A DNA stretch of 64,000 nucleotides from Protopterus annectens (taxonomy: Eukaryota > Chordata > Ceratodontiformes > Protopteridae). The position numbers and the translations under genes are program-made. This document shows, piece after piece, positions 21,186 through 34,200 of the stretch (the stretch's first letter is position 1; every line of letters starts with the position of its first letter). The notes under the pieces are model-generated. The model was not told where the DNA came from, ran no database searches, and saw nothing but the letters and a program-made list of their open reading frames with translations. The stretch is from contig NC_056729.1 of NCBI RefSeq assembly GCF_019279795.1, forward strand, positions 1,860,394,352-1,860,458,351. Reading direction: 5' to 3'.

Positions 21186-23967
21186 ATGCTGCTCAATGCC
21201 AGAAGTCTCAACCTCAAGATGCACGCACTCAAGGCCCTTCTCAGTATGGAGAACATCGATGTCTGTGCTGTGACAGAAACCTGGTTCAAGGCTCCTGAGA
21301 GCACCCCAGCACTATCAGGTTTTACCTCATATCATGCGTTCCGCCACAAAACCCGGACAATACCAAGAAAGGAGGAGGTATCCATATTCATCAAGGACAC
21401 CCACACCTCAAGATTGGTGGCATCGACGATGCATCGGAAACCATCCAGGTGCAATTAACCATAGGCAAGACTGCTATGCAAATTGTAGCATGTTACAGGC
21501 CACCCTCGCAAACTCAGGAACCTCACATGGCCTTCCTGAAAACACTGGAGGGATAAATGTATCTCGAACACCATCATACTAGGTGACTTCAACTACCCTA
21601 ATATAGACTGGGAACACTACTCAAGCCCAAACACTCTAGCCCAAAAGTTCCTGGAATTCATAAACTCAAATGCCATGGAACAACTAGTCACCATCCCACA
21701 AGAGGAGAGAACATACTTGATCTCATCATCACGAACATGGGAGCACAATGTTCAACGCCAGAAGTATACCCTCACTGGTGGGATCTGAGCACAAACTAAT
21801 CTCGCTGGAGGTCCTCATCCCGCCCCACCCAAAATGAAAAAGACCACAGTAAAGAACTTCTCGAAAGCCGACTTCACACTTCTAAAGACTAGTGTGGTCT
21901 CCTTTAAGGCCCCTGAGCGGCGGTTAACATTACTCAAACCGCTGAATCACTTACAAATGCCTTCTACCAGCACCTGCAGGGCTGCATGGATCAGGCAATC
22001 CCAAGCAAAACAAAGACTCTCTGTACCAAAGGCAAGCGTCCAGTCTGGTGGACCCCAGCCATAAACAAACTCTACAATAAAAGGAGAAAGCTACTACAAG
22101 ATAGAGCAAAATCCTTAAAAGGTAAGACAAGCTGATCACTATAAGTAAAAAGCTAAGAGCTCTCATAAAATCATCCAAAGCTAATTTTGAGAAAAAATAG
22201 CTAAGGACTCTAAAGACAACCATAAAGCATTCTTTAGCTATGTCAGAAACCTAGGAGGAAACTCCCAGATATGCTCAGAATTAGTTCAAAATGATGTGAA
22301 GATTACTGATCCTACAGACATTGCCAACATACTGGCTGACAGGTTCAGTGCAAACTTCTCCCACCCTCCCGCCTAAAGAAGAGATATCTATACCAAATGA
22401 TTGTAGCCCCCCAAACATCTCCAATGCTCAGGTGAGAACTGCTCTCTCCAAGGCAAAGAACACAGCATCCATGGGACCTGATGGTGTCCCCGGCTGTGTG
22501 CTCCATGAACTCAATGAGAAATTAAACCCACAGTTAGGACAGCTGTTTAATCTTAGTCTCACCTCCGGATACATTGCCCAGGGAGTGGCACACAGCGACT
22601 GTGGTCCCACTCCACAAAGGCAGTGCCTCCACCAACCCTGGAAATTACCGTCCCATTAGCTTGACAAGCCTGATCTGCAAAGCCATGGAAAGGATCATAA
22701 TGGATCTCATAAATAAAGACATAGGGAATTTGCAGACTTTGGATCCAACCCAGTTTGGCTTTGGCAAGGGCAGATCATGCCTTTTAAACTTGGGTGACTT
22801 TTTTGAAACAGTCACCAAGGCCATTGGAGGAAAGGCAGTCCATACAGCCTACCTAGACCTGGCGAAGGCTTTCAATACAATACCCCACTCGGGTATCATT
22901 GAAAAACTCATCAACTTAAATGTAAACCCATACATTACAAGATGGGTTGCAAACTGGCTGAGTGACAGAACCCACAGTGTCAGAGTTGCTGGCACCATGT
23001 CAGACTCAAAGCCTGTCACAAGTGGTGTCCCACAGGGCTCAGTCCTGGGCCCACTCTTGTTTGGCATCTACTTTTCTGAAGTACAAGCAAACACAGGAGG
23101 GTTATGGCTGACAAAGTTCATAGATGACTGCAAACTGGGTGCCGTAGTTGAGAACACATCCGACACAGATATCCTTCAGAAGGGTCTCACAGAAATGGAT
23201 AACTGGTGCCAGAGCCATGGCCTCAAGTTAAATGCCAAGAAATGCATAGTCATACCCTTCGGGAAAAATAAGGTTACCCCTAGCTACCATATAGGTGGCA
23301 ATCCCCTGAACACAGAAGAAGTTATTAGGGACCTGGGAACCCAGGTTGACAGTAGCCTTTCATTCGACACTCATATTGCTAAAGTAGTTAGGAAGACCTT
23401 CTACATTGCCCACCTTATCATGAAGGGATTCACATCTAGATCAAGGGAAGTCATAGTCTCCCTATACTCATCACTCATCAGACCAATGATCGAGTACAAT
23501 GCCCCATTCGGAATGTATCTGACCTGACACTTGCAGCAGCTGGAGAGGCCTCAAAAGTTCCTCACCAAAAGGATAAAGGATCTCAAAAATCTGTCTTATG
23601 CTGCACGACTGAAAGAACTCCAGTTATATTCAGTTGCGTGCAGCTTACTCAGAGGTGACCTATGCCTGACATACAAGGCCATGTCAAACCCAGATTTGTT
23701 GATTATGCTTCATCTCATAAAATCTAGATCCCTCAGAGCCACAAGGGCGGTGACTTAAACCTCGACACGGTTATTAATAGGACATGCTGGAGGGATAGAT
23801 TCATCACCCAAAGACTCCCTATGCTGTGGAACAAAATCCCGGTTTATGTGAGGCAGAGCACCTCGCTGGCCTTGTTCAAGAGGAATCTTGACCAATGGAT
23901 GGGAGATCTCAGATACACCCCAGGGGTTACCTCAGTGTCACTGCTCGACAGAGGCACAGCTAAATAA
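21186..23967 (+). pseudogene. CR1-like ORF2 (endonuclease + reverse transcriptase), broken
   Basis: The endonuclease begins with LLNARSLNLKMHALKALLS and DVCAVTETWF (catalytic Glu), then breaks by frameshift near 21,400-21,460. Later endonuclease blocks (GDFNYPNIDWE, about 21,582-21,614) survive in another frame. RT is best preserved at 22,574-23,527: NYRPISLTSLICKAMERII, LDLAKAFNTIPHSGII (first Asp), TSGVPQGSVLGPLLFGIY and the catalytic FIDDCKLGA (about 23,120). A TGA at 23,525 replaces an Arg seen in the copy at 14,726. The same frame goes on to 23,758, where a one-base shift occurs. The conserved C-terminus (NRTCWRDRF...) then runs to TAA at 23,965-23,967. The damage is moderate, so the insertion is younger than the other full-domain copy at 13,885. 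Confidence 0.85.
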
Positions 23968-25916
23968 TGGGCATAGTTTCTCCAAACTAAGGGGTGGTGT
24001 AAGCCACAAAACTATGGCTAGGCTTATAAATGCCCTCGGGCAGATAGCCTAGTATGAACCTATGAACCTATGAACCTATGAAGTGCATTACACTTGGATC
24101 TGCAGGCTTAGTGATGTTTGTAGATATCAAGTGCATTGCACCTGATACCTAAAAAATCACTAGGTCTGCATATCCAAGTGCATTGCGCCTGATACCTATG
24201 TACATCAGTAGGCCTGCAGATCCAACTGCATTGTGCCTGACAGCTAAGGACATCACTAGGCCAGCAGATCCAATTACATTGCAACTGATACCTACGAACA
24301 TCACTAGGCCTGCAGATCCAAATGCATTGCATCTGATACCTACAAACTTCAATAGGCCTGCAGATCCAACTGCATTGCACCTGATAGTTATGCACATCAC
24401 TGGCCTGCAGATCCAAGTGCATTGCACCTGATACCTACAAACATCACTAGGCCTGCAGATCCAAGTGCATTGCACGTGATACCTATGAACATCACTAGGT
24501 CTGCAAATCCAAGTGCATTATACCTGATACCTCAGAACATCATTAGGCCTGCAGATCCAAGTGCATTATACCTGATACCTCAGAACATCATTAGGCCTGC
24601 AGATCCAGCTACGGACATCACTAGGCCTACAGTTCCAAATGCATTGCACCTGATAGCTATGGACAATACTAGGCCTACAAATGCAAGTGCATTGCAGCTG
24701 ATACCTACGAACATCACTAGGCCTGCAGATCCAAATGCATTGCACCTGATAGCTATATATATTACTGGCCTGCAGATCAAATGCATTTCACCTGATACCT
24801 ACAAACATCACTAGGCCTGCAGATCCTTGTGCATTTCACCTGATATCTACGAACATCACTAGGCCTGCAGATCCAAGTGGATTGCACCTGATAGTTATGG
24901 ACATCACTAGGCCGGCAGATCCAAGTGCATTGCACTTGATATCTACGAACATCACTAAGTCTGCAGATCCAAGTGCATTGCACCTGATACCAACAAATAT
25001 CGCTAGTCCTACATTGGAAGGCCTGCAGATCCAACTGCATTGCGCCTGATAGCTACAGACATCACTAGTCCTGCAGATCCAAGTGTATTGCAGCTAATAA
25101 CTATGAGCTTTTCTAGGCCTGCAGATCCAAGTGCATTGCGCCTGATAGCTATGGACATCACTAGGCCTCCTGATCCAAGTACATTGCACCTGATACCTAC
25201 AAACATCACTGGGCCTGCAGATCCAAGTACATTGAACCTGATACCTACAAACATCATTAGGCCTGCAGATCCAAGTGCATTGCACCTGATATCTATGAAA
25301 TACCCTAAGCCTGCAGGTCCAGTGCATTGTACCTGGTACCTACGAATGTCACTATGCCTGCCGATCATTGTGCATTGCCCCTGATAGCTACAGATATCAC
25401 AAGGCTTGCAGATTCAAGTGCATAGCACCTGATACCTATAAACATCAATAGACCTGCAGATCCAAGTGCATTGCACCTGATTGCTACAGACATCACTAGG
25501 CTTCAAGATCCAAGTGCATTGCAACTGATACCTACGAACATCACTAGGCCTGCAGATTCAAGTGTATTGCACCTGATACCTACACACATCAGTAAGCCTG
25601 CAGATGCAAGCACATTGCGCCTTATAGCTAAATAAATCACTAATTTTGTAGATCCAGGTGGATTGCAACTGATACCTATGAAGATCACTAGACCTGCAGA
25701 TCCAAGTGCATTGCAGATAATCGCTTTAGACATCACTGTCCTGCAGATACAAGTGTATTGCACCTGATACCTGAAAACATCAGTACGCCTGCAGAGCCAA
25801 CTGCATTGCACCTGATACTTACAAATATCACTAAGACTGCAGATCCAAGTGAATTGCACCTGATACTTATGAACAGCAGATCCAAGTGCATTGCACCTGA
25901 TAGTCAGAGACTTTAC

Positions 25917-27061
25917 TAGGCCTGCAGATCCAACTGCATTGCAACTGATCACTGCAGACATCACTAGGCCTGCAGCTCCAACTGCATTGCACCTGACACC
26001 TATGAACATCACTAGGCCTACAGATCCAAGTGCATTGCACCTGATATATATGAACATTACTAAGCCTGCATTTCCAAGTGCATTGCACCTGATACCTACA
26101 AAAATCACTAGGCCTGCAGATCCAACTGCATTGCCACTGATACCTACGAACATCACTAGTCCAGATCCAAGTGCATTGCACCTGATAGCTGTGTACATCA
26201 CTGGCCTGCAGATACAAGTGCATTGCACCTGATACCTACAAACGTCATTAGGCCTGCAGATACAAGTGCATTGCACCTGATAGCTGTGTACATCACTGGC
26301 CTGCAGATCCACGTGCATTGCTCCTAAAACCAACAAACATCACTAGGCCTGCAGATCCAAGGGCCTTGCACCTGATACCTATGAACATCAGTAGGCCTTC
26401 AGATCCAAGTGCATTCCACTTGACACCTACGAACATCACTAAACCTGCAAATCCAAGTGCGTTGTACCTGATACCTATGAACATCACTAGACCTGCAGAT
26501 CAAAGTGCATTGCACCTATTATCTACGGACATCATTAGCACTGCAAATCAAAGTGCATTACACCTGATAGTTACGGACATCACCAGGCCTGCAGTTCCAA
26601 GTGCATTGCACCTGATAGCTATGGACAACACTAGGCCTGCAAATGCAAGTGCCTTGCAGCTGATAACTATGGACATCACTAGGCCTGCAGATCCAACTAC
26701 ATTGCAACTGATACCTATGAACATCACTGACCTGCAGATCCAAGTGCATTGCACCTGATACCTACAAACATCACTAGGCCTGCAGATCCAAGTGCATTTC
26801 ACCTGATACCTATGAACATCACTAAGCCTGCAGATCCAAGTGAATTGCACCTGATAGTTATAGACATCACTTGGCCAGCAGATCCAAGTGGATTGCTCTT
26901 GATACCTATGAACATCACTAAGCCTGCAGATCCAAGTGCATTGCACCTAATACCTACAAACATCACTAGGCCTGCAGATCCAAATGCCTTGCACCAGACA
27001 ACTATGAACATAATTAGGCCTGCAGATCCACTGCATTGCACCTGACACCTACAAACATCAC
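25917..27061 (+). repeat. 1.14-kb satellite duplication, copy A
   Basis: This block is repeated directly at 27,062-28,203 with an offset of 1,142-1,145 bases. The two are almost identical over more than 1.1 kb, far closer than neighbouring monomers are to each other. Confidence 0.9.
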
Positions 27062-28203
27062 TAGGCCTGCAGATCCAACTGCATTGCAACTGATCACTGC
27101 AGACATCACTAGGCCTGCAGCTCCAACTGCATTGCACCTGACACCTATGAACATCACTAGGCCTACAGATCCAAGTGCATTGCACCTGATATATATGAAC
27201 ATTACTAAGCCTGCATTTCCAAGTGCATTGCACCTGATACCTACAAAAATCACTAGGCCTGCAGATCCAACTGCATTGCCACTGATACCTACGAACATCA
27301 CTAGTCCAGATCCAAGTGCATTGCACCTGATAGCTGTGTACATCACTGGCCTGCAGATACAAGTGCATTGCACCTGATACCTAGCGTCATTAGGCCTGCA
27401 GATACAAGTGCATTGCACCTGATAGCTGTGTACATCACTGGCCTGCAGATCCATGTGCATTGCTCCTAAAACCAACAAACATCACTAGGCCTGCAGATCC
27501 AAGGGCCTTGCACCTGATACCTATGAACATCAGTAGGCCTTCAGATCCAAGTGCATTCCACTTGACACCTCACGAACATCACTAAACCTGCAAATCCAAG
27601 TCGTTGTACCTGATACCTATGAACATCACTAGACCTGCAGATCAAAGTGCATTGCACCTATTATCTACGGACATCATTAGCACTGCAAATCAAAGTGCAT
27701 TACACCTGATAGTTACGGACATCACCAGGCCTGCAGTTCCAAGTGCATTGCACCTGATAGCTATGGACAACACTAGGCCTGCAAATGCAAGTGCCTTGCA
27801 GCTGATAACTATGGACATCACTAGGCCTGCAGATCCAACTACATTGCAACTGATACCTATGAACATCACTGACCTGCAGATCCAAGTGCATTGCACCTGA
27901 TACCTACAAACATCACTAGGCCTGCAGATCCAAGTGCATTTCACCTGATACCTATGAACATCACTAAGCCTGCAGATCCAAGTGAATTGCACCTGATAGT
28001 TATAGACATCACTTGGCCAGCAGATCCAAGTGGATTGCTCTTGATACCTATGAACATCACTAAGCCTGCAGATCCAAGTGCATTGCACCTAATACCTACA
28101 AACATCACTAGGCCTGCAGATCCAAATGCCTTGCACCAGACAACTATGAACATAATTAGGCCTGCAGATCCACTGCATTGCACCTGACACCTACAAACAT
28201 CAC
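27062..28203 (+). repeat. 1.14-kb satellite duplication, copy B
   Basis: Differences from copy A include a 3-base loss near 27,383 (CTAGCGTC against CTACAAACGTC), one base gained near 27,570 and one lost near 27,600. Such single-base indels could be real or assembly errors. Confidence 0.9.
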
Positions 28204-31200
28204 TAGGCCTGCAGATCCAATGCATTGAACCTGACACCTACAAACATAATTGGGACTGCAGATCCAAGTGCATTGCACCTGATACCTATGAACATCACTA
28301 GACCTGCAGATCGAAGTGCGTTGCACCTGATAGCTATGTATATCATTGGGCCTGCAGTTTCAAGTGCATTGCACCTGATAGCTATGGACAATACTGGGCC
28401 TTCAAATGAAAGTGTATTGCAGCTGATAGCTATGAACATCACTAGGCCTGAAGATCTAACTACAATGCAAATACCTATAAACATCACTGGCCTGTAGATC
28501 CAAGTGGATTGCACCTGATAGTTATGGAAATTACTAGGCCTGCAGATCCAACTGCGTTGCACTTGGATCTGCAGACTTAGTGATGTTCGTAGATATCAAG
28601 TGCATTGCACCTGATACCTACAAATATCATTAGGCCTGCATATCCAAGTGTACTGCACCTGATACCTATGTACATCGGTAGGCCTGCAGATCCAACTGCA
28701 TTGCGCCTGACAGCTACGGGCATCACTAGGCCTGCAGATCCAACTACATTGCAACTGATACCTAATAACATCACTAGGCCTGCAGATCCAACTACATTAC
28801 AACTGATACCTAATAACATCACTAGGCCTGCAGATCCAACTACATTGCAACTGATATCTAATAACATCACTAGGCCTGCAGATCCAAGTGTATTGTACCT
28901 GATACCTACAAACATCACTAGGCCTGCAGATCCAGGTGCATTGCACCTGATACCTATGAACATCACTAAGCTTTCATATCCAAGTGCGTTGCACCTGATA
29001 CCTACAAGCATCACTAGGCCTGCAGATCCAAATGCATTGCCACTGATAGCTACAAACATCACTAGTCCAGATCCAAGTGCGTTGCACCTGATAGCTGTGT
29101 ACATCACTGGCCAGCAGATACAAATGCATTGCACCTGATACCTACAAACATCACTAGGCCTGCAGACCCAAGTACATTGCACCTGATAGCTGTGTACATC
29201 ACTGGCTTGCAGATCCAAGTGCATTGTACCTAAAATCAACAAAAATCACTAGGCCTGCAGATCCAAGTGCCTTGCATCTGATACCTATGAACATCAGTAT
29301 TCTTGCAGATCCAAGTGCGTTCCACTTGATACCTACGAACATCACTAAACCTGCAGATCCAAGTGCATTGTACCTGATACCTATGAACATCACTAGACTT
29401 GCAGATCGAAGTGCATTGTGCCTGATAGCTATGAACATAACTAGACCTGCAGATCAAAGTGCTTTGCACCTGATAGCTATGTACATCATTGGGCCTGCAG
29501 ATCCAAGTGCATTGCACCTGATATCTACGGACATCATTAGGACTGCAAATCGAAGTGCATTACGCTTGATAGTTACGGACATCACCAGGCCTGCAGTTCC
29601 AAGTGCATTGCACCTGATAGCTATGGACAACACTAGGCCTGCAAATGCAAGTGCATTGCAGCTGATAATTATGGACATCACTAGGCCTGCAGATCTAACT
29701 ACATGGCAACTGATACTTACGAACATCACTGGCCTGCAGATCCAAGTGCATTGTACCTGATGCCTGGAAACATCACTAGACATGCAGATCCAAGTGCATT
29801 TCACCTGATACCTATGAACATCACTAAGCCTGCAGATCCAAGTGGATTTCACCTGATAGTTATAGACATTACTTGGCCAGCAGATTCAAGTGGATTGCTC
29901 TTGATACCTATGAACATCACTAAGCCTGCAGATACAAGAGCATTGCACCTAATACGTACAAACATCACTAGGCCTGCAGATCCAATGCATTGCACCTGAC
30001 ACCTACAAACATCATTGGGCCTGCAGATCCAAATGCATTGCACCTGATACCTATGAACATCACTAGACCTGCAGATCAAAGTGCATTGCACCTGATAGCT
30101 ATGTACTTCACTGGGCCTGCAGATCCAAGTGTATTGCACCTGATACCTACGGACATCACTAGGACTGCAAATCGAAGTGCATTACACCTGATAGTTACGG
30201 ACATCACCAGGCCTGCAGTTCAAAGTGCATTGCACCTGATGGCCTGCAAATGAAAGTGCATTGCAGCTGATAGCTATGAACATTGCTAGGCCTGCAGATC
30301 TAACTACATTGCAACTACCTATAAACATCACTGGCCTGCAGATCCAAGTGCATCGCACAGGATACCTATGAACATCCATTAGCCTGCAGATCCAAGTGGA
30401 TTGCACCTGATAGTTATGGAAATCACTAGGCCTGCATATCAAACTGCATTGGACTTGGATCTGCAGATTTAATGATGTTTGTAGATATCAAGTGCATTGC
30501 ACCTGATACCTATGTACATTGGTAGGCCTGCAGATCCTACTGCATTGTGCCTGACAGCTACGGACATCACTAGGCCTGCAGATCCAACTACACTGCAACT
30601 GATTCCTAATAACATCACTAGGCCTGCAGATCCAAGTGCATTGTACCTGATACCTATGAACATCACTAGGCCTGCAGATCCAAGTGCATTGCACCTGATA
30701 CCTACAAACATCAATAGGCCTGCAGATCCAATTGCATTGCCCCTGATAGCTATGGTCATCACTGGCCTGCTGATCCAAGTGCATTAAATCCGATACCTAC
30801 AAACATCACTAGGCCTGCAGATCCAAGTGCATTGCATGTGATACCTATAAACATCTGTAGGCCTGCAGATCCAAGTGCATTGCACATGATATCTACAAAC
30901 AACACTAGGCCTGCAGATCCAAGTGCATTGCAGCTAATAACTATGAACATATCTAGGCCTGCAGATCGAAGTGCATTGCACCTGATACCTATGAACATCA
31001 GTAGGCCTGCAGATCCAAGTGCATTGCACCTGATAGCTATGGACATCTCTAGGCCTGCAGATCCAAGTGCATTATTCCTGATACATGAGAACATCATTAG
31101 GCCTGCAGATCCAGCTACGGACATCACTAGGCCTGCAGTTCCAAGTGCATTGCACCTGATAGCTATGGACAACACTAGGCCTGCAAATGCAAGTGCATTG

Positions 31201-34200
31201 CAGCTGATACCTACAAACATCACTAGGCCAACAAATCCAAGTGCATTGCACCTGATAGCTGTGTACATCACTGGCCTGTAGATCCAAATGCATTGCACCT
31301 GATACCTACAAACATCACTAGACCTGCAGATCCTCATGCATTTCACCTAACAATGAACATCACTAGGCCTGCAGATCCAAGTGGATTGTTACTGATAGTT
31401 ATGGACATCACTAGGCCTGAAGATCAAAGTGCATTGCACTTGATATCTACGAACATCACTAATCCTGCAGATCCAAGTGCATTGCACCTGATACTTACAA
31501 ACATCTCTAGTCCTGCATATGAAAGTGCATTGCATCTGATACCTATGTACATTGGTAGGCCTGCAGATCCAACTGCATTGTGCCTGATAGCTACAGACAT
31601 CACTAGGCCTGCAGATCCAATGCATTGCACCTGACACCTACAAACATCACTAGGCTTGTAGATCCAGTGCATTGTACCTGACACCTACAAACATCATTGG
31701 GCCTGCAGATCCAAATGCATTGCACCTGATACCTATGAACATCACCAGACCTGCAAATTGAAGTGCATTGCACCTGATAGCTATGTACATCATTGGGCCT
31801 GCAGATCCAAGTGCATTGCACCTGATAGTTACAGACTTTACTAGGCCTGCAGATCCAACTGCATTGCAACTGATCACTGCAGACATCACAAGGCCTGCAG
31901 ATCCAACTGTATTGCACCTGACACCTACAAACATCACTAGGCCTACAGATCCAAGTGCATTGCCACTGATACCTATGAACATCACTAGTCCAGATCCAAG
32001 TGCATTGCACCTGATACCTACAAACATCACTAGGCCTGCAGATCCAAGTGCACTGCACCTGATACCTATGAACATCACTAGGCCTGCAGATCCAAGTGCC
32101 TTGCACCTGATACCTATGAACATCAGTAGGCCTGCAGATCCAAGTGCATTCCACTTGATACCTACAAACATCACTAAACCTGCAGATCCAAGTGCATTGT
32201 ACCTGATACCTATGAACATCAATAGACCCGCAGATCAAAGTGCTTTGCACCTGATAGCTATGAACATCACTAGACCTGCAGATGAAAGTGCTATGCACCT
32301 GATAGCTATGTACATCATTGTTGCTGCAGATCCAAATGCATTGCACCTGATATCTACGGACATCATTAGCACTGCAGATCAAAGTGCATTACGCCTGATA
32401 GTTACGGACATCACCAGGCCTGCAGTTCCAAGTGCATTGCACCTGACAGCTATGGACATCACTAGGCCTGCAAATGCAAGTGCATTGCAGCTGACAACTA
32501 TGGACATCACTAGGACTGCAGATCCAACTATATTGCACCTGATACCTATGGACATCACTAGGACTGCAAATCGAAGTGCATTACACCTGATAGTTATGGA
32601 CATCACCAGGCCTGCAGTTCCAAGTGCATTTCACCTGATAACTATGGACAATACTAGGCCTGCAAGTGAAAGTGCATGGCAGCTGATAGCTACGAACATC
32701 ACTAGGCCTGCAGATCCAAGTGCATTGCATGTGATACGTATGAACATCAGTAGGCCTGCAGATCCAAGTGCATTGCACATGATATCTACAAACATCACTA
32801 GGCCTGCAGATCCAAGTGCATAGCACCTGATAGCTTTGAACATCACTAGACCTGCAGATCAAAGTGCTTTACACCTGATAGCTATGTACATCATTGGGCC
32901 TGCAGATCCAAGTGCATTGCAACTGATATCTACGGACATCATTAGCACTGCAAATTGAAGTGCATTACACCTGATAGTTACAGACATCACCAGGCCGGCA
33001 GTTCCAGTGCATTGCATCTGATAGCTATGGACAACACTAGGCCTGCAAATGCAAGTGCATTGCAGCTGATAACTATGGACATCACTAGGTCTACAGATCC
33101 AACTACATTGCAAATGATACCTTTGAACATCACTGGCCTGTAGATCCAAGTGCATTGCACCTGATACCTACAAACATCACTAGGCCTGCAGATCCAAGGG
33201 CATTTCACCTGATACCTATGAACATCACTAAGCCTGCAGATCCAAGTGAATTGCACCTGATAGTTATAGACATCACTTGGCCAGCAGATCCAAGTGGATT
33301 GCTCTTGATAACTACGAACATCACTAAGCCTGCAGATCCAAGTGCATTGCACCTAATACCTACAATCATCACTAGGCCTGCAGATCCAAATGCCTTGCAC
33401 CAGACAACTATGAACATAACTAGGCCTGCAGATCCAATGCATTGCATCTGACACCTACAAACATCACTAGGCCTGCAGATCCAATGCATTGCACCTGAAA
33501 CCTACAAACATCACTGGGCCTGCAGATCCAAATGCATTGCACCTGATACCTATGAACATCACTAGACCTACAGATCGAAGTGCATTGCACTTGATAGCTA
33601 TGTACACCATTCGGCCTGCAGATCCAAGTGTATTGCACCTGATACCTACGGACATCACTAGGACTGCAAATCAAAGTGCATTATACCTGATAGTTACGGA
33701 CATCACCAGGCCTGCAGTTCCAAGTGCATTGCACCTGATACCTATGAATATCCATTAGCCTGCAGATCCAAGTGGAGTGCACCTGATATCACTAGGCCTG
33801 CAGATCCAACTGCATTGCACTTGGATCTGCAGACTTAGTGATGTTCGTAGATATCAAGTGCATTGCACCTGATACCTACAAACATCACTAGGCCTGCATA
33901 TCCAAGAGCATTGCACCTGATACCTATGTACATCGGTAGGCCTGCAGATCCAACTGCATTGTGCCTGACAGCTACGGACATCACTAGGCCTGCAGATCCA
34001 ACTACATTGCAACTGATACCTAATAACATCACTAGGCCTACAGATGCAAGTGCATTGTACCTGATACCTACGAACATCATTAGGCCTGCAGATCCATGTA
34101 CATTGCACCTGATACCTATGAACATCACTAAGCCTGCATTTCCAAGTGCATTGCACCTGATACCTACAAACATCACTAGGCCTGCAGATCCAACTGCATT

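Larger units (their letters stand above)
20042..24080 (+). mobile_element. CR1-like LINE, nearly full length, inserted in the satellite
   Basis: 4.04 kb with a 5' UTR (20,042-20,183), ORF1 with an SGNH esterase domain, ORF2 with endonuclease and RT, a short 3' UTR (23,968-24,050) and a tail of AACCTATG octamers (24,053-24,080). ORF1 esterase domains and octamer tails are known from the CR1 group. The satellite sequence stops at ...GATCCAAG before the element and resumes at AAGTGCATT after it, so at most a ~3-base target duplication is visible. ORF1 has one stop and ORF2 several frameshifts and stops, so it is no longer active. Confidence 0.92.

Noticed and set aside
31768..32823. Open frame of 351 codons, and dozens of others on both strands in the 48-bp satellite, giving 16-residue repeats such as MNITRPADPSALHLIP
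   Set aside because: The 48-bp period equals 16 codons, so a stop-free consensus stays open for many units. By chance (61/64)^16 is about 0.46 per frame, so about three of six open frames are expected, and three are seen. Frames end wherever a variant monomer brings a stop, and there is no start context, domain or splice signal.
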